A DNA stretch of 64,000 bases. It comes from Endozoicomonas sp. ISHI1. Its GTDB lineage: Bacteria > Pseudomonadota > Gammaproteobacteria > Pseudomonadales > Endozoicomonadaceae. Location of the stretch: assembly GCF_024606225.1 (NCBI RefSeq), contig NZ_JAGRPU010000012.1, positions 1 to 64,000 on the forward strand. The letters are read 5' to 3'. Of this stretch, positions 57,443 to 64,000 are shown in pieces. The translations under genes were made by a program, and so were the position numbers. Each line of letters starts with the position of its first letter. The first letter of the stretch is position 1. The notes below the pieces were generated by a model that was given only the letters and a program-made list of their open reading frames with translations, did no database searches and had not been told where the DNA came from.

Positions 57443-59125
57443 GTGTTTTTACCCAGTAAATCTTTCGATATAGCCTGCCAATACAGGGTCGTTCTGGTAT
57501 TATTCTGCTTAGTCTGTTGCCTGTTGCTACCTTCTCAGCTTCTGGCAGTGCTTTGTAACAACTGTGGCTATACTTACGATCACCAATACTCTGTACGCTG
57601 CCCGGTCTGTCAACATCAAAACTACCACCCTCAACATGGCACAACGCATTCCGAATCGGCAACACAAGCCAATCCCGCTTTACGATCGGATCAATTGCAG
57701 GAATATCTGGAGCTTGCCGTAGATGTTCTCAGCCATTCAGCACAAGAAACTCTTGAAAACTCTTTCATTTCCACTGATAGCCTTATTCACACATTGTCAC
57801 TGTTATTCACAGGTACTTCCGGAGAAAGCTTGCGAATGATTCAAAGATGTGAATGCGGCTTTCTTTTCAGTCGTGAAGCCGTTACATCCTGCCCGATGTG
57901 TAAACATAACAAAAATGGCCACACTCAACATGACATGGTGTCTTTCCTATCGGCCACACCAGTAAAGCCTGATTCATATCCTGCTCAACAAGGGGATGAA
58001 TCGCAAAGAAATCTTGAGCTTGCCATCAATGTTTTTAGCCATGCAGCACGAGAAATGCCTGGAAATTTTGTTATTTCCCCTGATGGCCTTTTTCAGTCAC
58101 TGGCACTTCTACTCATGGGCGCTGATGGTCTAACCCGGCACTGGCTTGAAGACTGCCTGGGAGAGGACTACTCTGAACCGTCCGGTGCAGAAGGGGCAAG
58201 TGCAGCCTCCGGTGGACAGGAACAATACTGTATTGCGAATTGCTTGCTCGTGTCCTCTCAACTTCAGCTTCAGGACACCTACCGAGCGAGACTTAAACAA
58301 ATAAACGCCGATATTCATGATAACGTCGACTTCTCCAATCGTACATCCATAGAAAGCCTCGCCCAAGCACTCAACCATCTTTTTTGCCAATTAACCCATG
58401 GCATGGTTCGAGAATTTTGCGACAGTCAACAGTGGCAATCAGACACACTCATGGCAATCATAAGTTCTGTTTACTTCAAGGGGCTGTGGGAAAGATCTTT
58501 TAGTACCCGAAGTGCACGTTTATTTACTTTATCCAGTAATCAGGCAGTCGTTTTAGATAGATTTATGCGTGGAGAAATTGATCATTCTCAATACGTTAAT
58601 CACAATGATTGGGAAGCAGTAACCGTTCCCTATCAGGGAGATCATGAAATGATTTTGGTTTTACCCCCGACTGGGATAATGCCTCATGAGGTATCGACAG
58701 AAATCATAGCGGCATTACTTTCATCATTTGAATCTGAAGAATCATATTCATCAAGTTCAACGATGGGTCTTGAACTTCCAGCCTTTAAAGTTAATTCCAA
58801 GACTGACCTGAATAAGGCTTTACAACAAGCGGGCTTACATTTTCTTTTAGAGTCGCCCAGTTTAGGCGCTATGCTGTCTCATACCACAACTATTAGTGGT
58901 GTATTTTTCAATCAACATTGCGCACTGGAAGTGAATGAAGCAGGAACCCGGGCATCAGCTGCCAGACACACTTGTGCAACTGGAGGATGTGGGGGAGGGA
59001 CGAGACAATCAATCATATTTGATCGACCATTTCTTTATATCTTGCGAAATAAAATAACGAAAAGAATCATCTTCATAGGACAGGTACTTGACCCTGGAAG
59101 CTCTTCAGAATCGAGAACCCATTAA
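57443..59125 (+). CDS. Serpin 5, with internal N-terminal duplication
   Basis: The frame opens at 57359, but the GTG at 57443, after CAAGGTTCAAAC, aligns with the other copies, giving 560 residues. After the signal peptide come module 1 (CNNCGYTYDHQYSVRCPVC) and then a partial serpin start (LELAVDVLSHSAQE to SLRMIQ, about 57707-57846). Module 2 (CECGFLFSREAVTSCPMC) and a full serpin domain follow (LELAINVFSHAARE, FVISPDGLFQSLALLLMGAD, SSVYFKGLWERSF). The hinge is EVNEAGTRASAAR (residue 496 on) with a loop rich in Gly and Cys (HTCATGGCGGGTRQS). The unit seems to have arisen by duplication of its own 5' end. Confidence 0.86.
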   Translation: MFLPSKSFDIACQYRVVLVLFCLVCCLLLPSQLLAVLCNNCGYTYDHQYSVRCPVCQHQNYHPQHGTTHSESATQANPALRSDQLQEYLELAVDVLSHSAQETLENSFISTDSLIHTLSLLFTGTSGESLRMIQRCECGFLFSREAVTSCPMCKHNKNGHTQHDMVSFLSATPVKPDSYPAQQGDESQRNLELAINVFSHAAREMPGNFVISPDGLFQSLALLLMGADGLTRHWLEDCLGEDYSEPSGAEGASAASGGQEQYCIANCLLVSSQLQLQDTYRARLKQINADIHDNVDFSNRTSIESLAQALNHLFCQLTHGMVREFCDSQQWQSDTLMAIISSVYFKGLWERSFSTRSARLFTLSSNQAVVLDRFMRGEIDHSQYVNHNDWEAVTVPYQGDHEMILVLPPTGIMPHEVSTEIIAALLSSFESEESYSSSSTMGLELPAFKVNSKTDLNKALQQAGLHFLLESPSLGAMLSHTTTISGVFFNQHCALEVNEAGTRASAARHTCATGGCGGGTRQSIIFDRPFLYILRNKITKRIIFIGQVLDPGSSSESRTH

Positions 59126-59292
59126 TCGCAATGGAGGGAGCCTCATGACTCTCTCACCCTTTCACTGCAAACAAAGGTGAGTGCGACTTTAAGAGACTTA
59201 ATGATGCGTATGCAGCCATCGAAAAGCAGCGAGTCTTGCATTTTAACGCGCCAGCCCCCTCTGGCCATCAAGCTGGTTTAGTTTTTTGAGTG

Positions 59293-59459
59293 CTAGGAGG
59301 CTGACCGAGAATAGCGCCCGTAGCGAGGACGGCAGAAAATTGAGGATGAAAATTCGGTTTTGTGAGGAGAATAGCGAGCTATTTGACGAACAAAAGCGGA
59401 TTTTCAGACCAATTTGCTGCCGCCGCAGTAGGGCAGTCTATTCTCGGTCAGCCTCCTAG
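59293..59459. repeat. 167-bp inverted-repeat element, variant copy C
   Basis: It has the same length and central core (GAGGAGAATAGCGAGCTATT) as copies A, B and D, but different termini: CTAGGAGGCTGACCGAGAAT on the left and its inverse on the right. It shares its final CTAG with copy D. Together they split the promoter cassette of serpin 6. Confidence 0.88.
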
Positions 59460-59622
59460 CAGCCTGTCGGACTTAAGGCTGTCCTACTGCGGTTGCAATA
59501 AATTCGTCTAAAAATTCCTGCTTCTTCGTCAAATAGCTCGCTATTCTCCTCAGAAGCAGAAATTTTTATCCTCAATTTCTTGCAATCCTCGCTACGGACG
59601 CTTAAGTCCGACAGGCTGCTAG
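59456..59622. repeat. 167-bp inverted-repeat element, copy D (MITE-like)
   Basis: It is nearly identical to copy A, in the same orientation, with about one difference. It begins on the CTAG that ends variant copy C and ends CTAG at 59622, just before CCAGGAAACTATCC of the serpin 6 leader. Confidence 0.92.
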
Positions 59623-59753
59623 CCAGGAAACTATCCTATAGTTTGATTCCAGATTGCATGTTCGGTTGACCGTTAAGCAAGGTAGCAACCCATAAAACAG
59701 GGAGGTTTTTCCGAGACAAACCCTAAAATTGAAGTCATTAATCAGGTACAAAC

Positions 59754-61253
59754 ATGGTTTTACTAAGAAAATCTTCCGATATTGCCTGGCAGTACAGGCT
59801 CGTCCCGGTGTTAGTCTGTTTGCTCTCTTTCCTATTGCTACCCTCACAACTTCTGGCAATGAACTGCAAATATTGCGGACTCGAATTCAGTGATGGCTTC
59901 CTGAAAGAAAACGAACCCTGCCCGTTGTGTCGAAGAAAAGGATATTCTCATTCTTCTCATATTTCTGATTCCTCTGATTCTTATGTTGATGATGAGGATC
60001 TTCTAGACGATGTTGATGATGATCTTCAAGACAGTCCAACTCTTCCCCGAGCGACAGCAGCAGTGAACCCTGATTCAAATTCTGGTGCACAATCGACTGA
60101 ATCACAGGGAACTCTGGCGCTGGCCATAAATATATTCAGGCAAGCAGCGCAAGTCATTCCCGGAAATTTCGTCATGTCCCCTGATGGCCTTTTCCAGTCA
60201 CTGGCACTTTTACTCACGGGTGCAGATGGTGCAACCAGGCAATTACTCCAAAGCTGCCTGGGTGACGATTACTCTGAGCCAGCCGGTGCTGCAGCATCAA
60301 GCGCAACAGCTTGTGGACAGGACGAATATTGTGTTGCGAATTGCTTGCTCTTATCCAATTCACATGGACTACAGGAAACTTATAGAGAAAAACTTAAACA
60401 AATAAACGCCGATATTCGTGATAACGTCGACTTCTCTGATCGTGCATCCTTACAAAGCCTTGCCCAAGAACTCAATAACCTGTTTTGCCAATTAACCCAT
60501 GGTATGGTTCCACGTTTTTGTCAGGAAAGTGATTGGCAAGCAGACACAAGCCTGGCACTTATAAATTCTGTTTACTTCAAGGGGCTTTGGGAAAGGTCTT
60601 TTAAGGCTCGAAGCAGAGAAACTGTATTTACTTTACCCAATGGTCAAATAGTCGCTTTAGAAAGATTTATGGATGGAGTAATTAATTCTTCAGGATATGC
60701 CAATTACAATGATTGGGAGGCGGTTACCGTTCCTTATAGGGGAGCACATGAAATGATTTTAGTTTTACCCCCGGAAAGAATAATGCCCCACGAAGTATCA
60801 CCAGAAATATTAATGACACTGTTTTCATCACTGGATTCCGAAGAGTTGTGCTTATCACGCTCGACAATGGATATTGGACTTCCACCCTTTAAAGTTGATT
60901 CCGGTACAAAATTGAGTCAAATTTTATGCAATGCAGATCTACGTTTACATTCTCTTCTAACAGACGTTCTCAGCTTAGGATCTATGCTAACTCTTCCTGT
61001 ACCTGTTAATTTGAATGTGTTTAATCAGCATTGTGCCATAGAGGTTAATGAGGATGGAACCCGAGCCGCAGCTGTTACACACACTTCTTGTATGAGATCT
61101 TTTGGGGGAAGAGCGCAGAGAAAATCAATCAGTTTCAGGCGACCATTTCTTTATATATTGCGTAATAAAATAACAAAAAAAATCATCTTCATTGGGCAGA
61201 TACTTGATCCCCGGGAGTCTGGAGCAGACTCATCAGGATCAAGTACCCATTAA
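59754..61253 (+). CDS. Serpin 6, one zinc-ribbon-like module plus acidic linker
   Basis: ATG start, signal peptide (LLSFLLLPSQLLA), a cysteine module of C-x2-C-x14-C-x2-C spacing (CKYCGLEFSDGFLKENEPCP), then a Ser/Asp-rich linker (DSSDSYVDDEDLLDDVDDDL). The serpin domain is complete: FVMSPDGLFQSLALLLTGAD, ALINSVYFKGLWERSF, EAVTVPYRGAHEMILVLPPE. The hinge EVNEDGTRAAAVT (residue 430 on) is inhibitor-like, and the loop reads HTSCMRSFGGRAQRKS, with Arg near the likely P1-P2 position. The promoter is interrupted by two 167-bp repeats, so expression may be lost or changed. Confidence 0.88.
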   Translation: MVLLRKSSDIAWQYRLVPVLVCLLSFLLLPSQLLAMNCKYCGLEFSDGFLKENEPCPLCRRKGYSHSSHISDSSDSYVDDEDLLDDVDDDLQDSPTLPRATAAVNPDSNSGAQSTESQGTLALAINIFRQAAQVIPGNFVMSPDGLFQSLALLLTGADGATRQLLQSCLGDDYSEPAGAAASSATACGQDEYCVANCLLLSNSHGLQETYREKLKQINADIRDNVDFSDRASLQSLAQELNNLFCQLTHGMVPRFCQESDWQADTSLALINSVYFKGLWERSFKARSRETVFTLPNGQIVALERFMDGVINSSGYANYNDWEAVTVPYRGAHEMILVLPPERIMPHEVSPEILMTLFSSLDSEELCLSRSTMDIGLPPFKVDSGTKLSQILCNADLRLHSLLTDVLSLGSMLTLPVPVNLNVFNQHCAIEVNEDGTRAAAVTHTSCMRSFGGRAQRKSISFRRPFLYILRNKITKKIIFIGQILDPRESGADSSGSSTH

Positions 61254-61543
61254 TCGTGACAGGGGGAGCATCATGACTCCCCTCACCCTTTCTTTGCAAG
61301 CTAGATGGAATAGGGTTCTCAGAGATTTTTGAGTAACTAGCCACGGATAAACATTGAATCTTTAATTTTTACAGCGTCAATTCCCTCTGCCCCTTGAGCA
61401 GGTTTAGTTTTTAGGTACTCACCAAAAAACTATCCTATATTGTGTTACATCTTCCTTTCAACACTCCGCTGGGAAACTGTCCAGTGAATAGGAAGGTCCT
61501 CTTGATGACAATCCCTGAAATCAGGAAGTTATGAGGTGCCAAC
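61254..61543. other. Spacer with serpin 7 leader
   Basis: Contains a CTCCCCTCACCC tract just after serpin 6, and the uninterrupted cassette GGTTTAGTTTTTAGG ... CTATCCTATATTG (61411-61442) with the leader of serpin 7. Confidence 0.5.
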
Positions 61544-62947
61544 ATGGCTCAAGTAATTAAATCTCCGGATATAGCCTTGCAGCACAGGCGCATTTTACTC
61601 TTGGTCAGTTTGCTTTATATCCTGTTGCTACCCTCACAGCTCTGGGCTTTGCCCTATAACCACTTCGGCGTCAACAAAGATACTGAAAAACTTTCACCCT
61701 ACCCGGCATTTCATGAAGAAGATTCTGACGACGAGCATCAAGGTGACACAATACATTACCAATCGGCAACACCAGAAAACCCTGATTCAGATCCTGATTC
61801 ACGAGCGGCTGAGTCCAAGCGGGATCTGGAGCTTGCCATAAGTGTATTTAGTCAGGCGGCAAAAGTAACTCCTGAAAATTTTCTTATCTCCCCTGATGGC
61901 CTTTTTCGATCGCTGGCACCAGTACTCATGGGGGCTACTGGAGAAACCAGGCGATTGCTTCAAAGCTACCTGGGAGATAAATATTCTGAGCCATCCCCTG
62001 CAGCAGCAACCGCAACATCTTCTGCACAGGACGACTACTTCGTCTCGAACACTATGCTCTTGTCCGATGAACTTGAAATTAAGGAAACTTATCGTGAGAA
62101 AGTTAAACAAGTAAACGTCGATGTTCGTGAAAACATCAAGTTCGACGACGATGTATCTATAGAAAGCCTTGCTGATGAGCTCAACAAACTATTTAGCGAA
62201 TTAACCCATGGCATGGTCCCAAAATTTTGCCAAGCCAGCCAATGGGAGCCAGATACCACCGTGGCACTCATAAATTCTATTTACTTCAAAGCGCTTTGGG
62301 AAAGCTCTTTTAAAGTCCGAAGTGCAGGTTTATTTACTTTACGCGACGGCCAGAGAGTCACTTTGGACAAATTTATGCTGGGTGAAATCAGTTCCACCCA
62401 ATACACAAGTCACAATGATTGGCAAGCAGTCGCCGTTCCTTACCGGGGAGCCCATGAAATGATTTTCGTTTTACCTCCCGAAGGGATAATGCCCCATGAG
62501 ATATCAGCAGATATAATAATGGCATTATTTTCATCATTAAACTCCAAACAATCATGCCCATCATGTTCAAAAATCACTATTGGACTTCCACCCTTTAAAG
62601 TTGATTCGGACATTGAATTGAGCTACTTTCTGAGAAAAACACCTCTGCGTCCTATTTTTACAAGGCACCTCGAATTAGGAGCTATGCTATCTAATGGTCC
62701 AGGTGTTTTGCTTAATCTGGTTCGTCAACATTGCGCAATTGAGGTCAATGAAAATGGGACCCGAGCCGCAGCTGTCACACGCATCTCTACAACGAGAGGA
62801 GGGGGAGGGGGCAATCAGAGAAAATCCATCCAATTTAATCGACCATTCCTTTATGTATTGCATAATAAATTAACAAATAGAATCATCTTCATTGGGCAGA
62901 TACTTGATCCTCGCAGCACTTCGGAATCGGATATCGGGTACCGGTAG
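61544..62947 (+). CDS. Serpin 7, cysteine module lost
   Basis: ATG start preceded by ATGAGGTGCCAAC, signal peptide (LLYILLLPSQLWA), and a vestige of the cysteine module in which all cysteines are gone (YNHFGVNKDTEKLSPYPAFH). The serpin domain is full: FLISPDGLFRSLAPVLMGAT, INSIYFKALWESSF, AVAVPYRGAHEMIFVLPPE. The hinge EVNENGTRAAAVT (residue 400 on) is inhibitor-like; the loop is RISTTRGGGGGNQRKS, with a five-glycine run. It ends IGQILDPRSTSESDIGYR. At 467 residues it is shorter because of the missing module. Confidence 0.88.
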   Translation: MAQVIKSPDIALQHRRILLLVSLLYILLLPSQLWALPYNHFGVNKDTEKLSPYPAFHEEDSDDEHQGDTIHYQSATPENPDSDPDSRAAESKRDLELAISVFSQAAKVTPENFLISPDGLFRSLAPVLMGATGETRRLLQSYLGDKYSEPSPAAATATSSAQDDYFVSNTMLLSDELEIKETYREKVKQVNVDVRENIKFDDDVSIESLADELNKLFSELTHGMVPKFCQASQWEPDTTVALINSIYFKALWESSFKVRSAGLFTLRDGQRVTLDKFMLGEISSTQYTSHNDWQAVAVPYRGAHEMIFVLPPEGIMPHEISADIIMALFSSLNSKQSCPSCSKITIGLPPFKVDSDIELSYFLRKTPLRPIFTRHLELGAMLSNGPGVLLNLVRQHCAIEVNENGTRAAAVTRISTTRGGGGGNQRKSIQFNRPFLYVLHNKLTNRIIFIGQILDPRSTSESDIGYR

Positions 62948-63233
62948 CCATTAATCAGGTAAGGGGAGCCTCACGACTCCCCTCACCCTTTCGTTGCAAT
63001 TGAGAGAAAATAGTGTTCTCAGAAATTTACGGGGAAATAGCTGTCGAGAAAAAATGAATCTTTAATTTTTACAGCATCAGCTGCCTCTGACCCTTAAGCT
63101 GGTACAATTTTTGGGCACTAACCAAAAAACCACCCTATATTGAATTTCGTACAACGTTCCTGAGGGCAACTGTCCAGTAAAAAGTGAGATTATATTGAGA
63201 CAAGCCCTGATATTAAGAAGACAGGGTGCTAAC
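62948..63233. other. Spacer with serpin 8 leader
   Basis: Same plan as the previous spacer: CTCCCCTCACCC tract, then CCACCCTATATTGA (63130-63143) and the leader ending ACAGGGTGCTAAC before the ATG of serpin 8. The promoter box is less conserved here (GGTACAATTTTTGGG). Confidence 0.45.
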
Positions 63234-64000
63234 ATGGTACTATCAAACAAGTCTCCCGTTATAAACTTGCAGTACAGTCGTGTTCTGCTGTCAGTCAGTT
63301 TGCTTCATTTCCTTTCGCTACCCTCGCCACTTCAGGCCGAGACCTGTGACACCTACGACTTCAATCAGAATCGTGAAAGATTTTCACTCTCCCCAGCGTT
63401 TCATGAAAAAAATCCTGACGAGAAACTTCAATATGACACAATGCCCTCCCAATCGGCAATACCAGCAAATCCTGATTCAAATCCCGGTTCACAGTCGGAT
63501 GAATCGCAGGGGAATCTGGAGCTTGCCATAAATATATTTAGCCAGGCAGCAAAAGAAACGCCTGAAAATTTTCTTATCTCCCCTGATGGCCTTTTCAGAT
63601 CACTGGCACTAATACTCATGGGGGCTACTGGCGAAACCAGGCGACTGCTACAAAGCTACCTGGGGGATAATTACTCTGAGTCATCCGGTGCAACAGCATC
63701 AATCGCAACATCTTTTGCACGGGACGAATACTTCATTGAGAATTGTTTGCTCTTGTCCAGTGAACTTGAACTTCGGGAAACTTATCGTGAGAGACTTAAA
63801 CAAATAAACGCCGATATTCGTGATAAAGTCGACTTCTTCGACCGTGTATTTTTACAAAACCTCGCTGATGAGCTCAACAGACTATTTAGCCAATTAACCC
63901 ATGGCATGGTTCCTCAATTTTGCCACGTCGACCAATGGCCCCCAGATACCACCTTGGCACTCATAAATTCTATTTACTTCAAGGGGCTTTGGGAAAGGTC
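63234..64000 (+). CDS. Serpin 8, 3' end outside window
   Basis: The frame starts at the ATG at 63234 and is open to the window end (255 codons). The signal peptide (SLLHFLSLPSPLQA) is followed by a nearly cysteine-free module relic with a single Cys (CDTYDFNQNRERFSLSPAFH). The serpin domain follows: FLISPDGLFRSLALILMGAT, then INSIYFKGLWER at the edge. The reactive loop is not included, so inhibitory potential cannot be judged. Closest to serpin 7, suggesting that the pair arose by recent duplication. Confidence 0.87.
   Translation, partial: MVLSNKSPVINLQYSRVLLSVSLLHFLSLPSPLQAETCDTYDFNQNRERFSLSPAFHEKNPDEKLQYDTMPSQSAIPANPDSNPGSQSDESQGNLELAINIFSQAAKETPENFLISPDGLFRSLALILMGATGETRRLLQSYLGDNYSESSGATASIATSFARDEYFIENCLLLSSELELRETYRERLKQINADIRDKVDFFDRVFLQNLADELNRLFSQLTHGMVPQFCHVDQWPPDTTLALINSIYFKGLWER

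Noticed and set aside
13003-59622. The repeated 167-bp elements as CRISPR or attachment sites
   Set aside because: They are dispersed, palindromic and lack spacers, an integrase or a tRNA; a MITE-like family fits better.
1-64000. tRNA, rRNA or CRISPR arrays
   Set aside because: I looked for TPsiC-like GGTTCGAATCC arms, rRNA-like blocks and regularly spaced repeats and saw none; an absence from reading by eye is not proof.

Overview
The window is a chromosomal segment of a gammaproteobacterium. The unbroken order rpoE-mucA-mucB-mucC-mucD-lepA-lepB-DUF4845-rnc-era-recO-pdxJ-acpS, with nadB divergent from rpoE, is the arrangement known from Pseudomonas and Oceanospirillales. The expanded eukaryote-like secreted proteins and small interspersed repeats suggest a host-associated marine lineage such as Endozoicomonadaceae. 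That placement is inference; no ribosomal RNA or tRNA gene was seen.

Layout. Positions 1-2212 are accessory: the 3' part of an IS3-family transposase, a DUF4116-like repeat protein and a short coding remnant. Positions 2217-13942 (minus strand) are the envelope-stress sigma factor operon, continuing into translation, secretion, RNA-processing and cofactor genes, mostly joined by 1-4 base stop/start overlaps. A 167-bp inverted-repeat element lies between rpoE and mucA and supplies the rpoE stop codon. nadB, an MFS transporter, a LuxR-type regulator and a glycine- and serine-rich membrane protein follow. Next come ygfX-sdhE and ygfZ. At 22809-25424 is an AT-rich minus-strand cluster: a fumarylacetoacetase-family hydrolase, a 2-oxoglutarate dioxygenase whose start is separated from its body by a pentanucleotide tract, a Gate-domain membrane protein and a dehydrogenase fragment. 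A 1970-residue hybrid sensor kinase, recC-recB-recD, ansA, a yefM/yoeB module whose toxin has an internal stop, ung, a TetR regulator, lysS, prfB (with its programmed frameshift), a small acidic exported protein, dinG, a DUF1145 gene and ychJ complete the core part.

Positions 51297-64000 hold the most unusual content: at least eight tandem, same-strand serpin-family genes, the last running off the window. Each follows a similar upstream cassette and encodes a signal peptide. Most then carry one or more zinc-ribbon-like CxxC...CPxC modules before the serpin fold. Copies 4-7 keep an inhibitor-type hinge with copy-specific reactive loops. Copy 1 is degenerate, copy 2 has lost the hinge and copy 3 is an internal-deletion pseudogene. 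Copy 8 is cut by the window end before the loop. Two further 167-bp elements sit in the promoter region of copy 6. The array looks like a diversifying set of exported protease inhibitors, perhaps aimed at host or competitor proteases; that role is inference.

Other themes are genetic switching and wear: a putative phase-variable start, a nonsense codon in a toxin, a truncated dehydrogenase and recent insertions of one small repeat family at CTAG sites.
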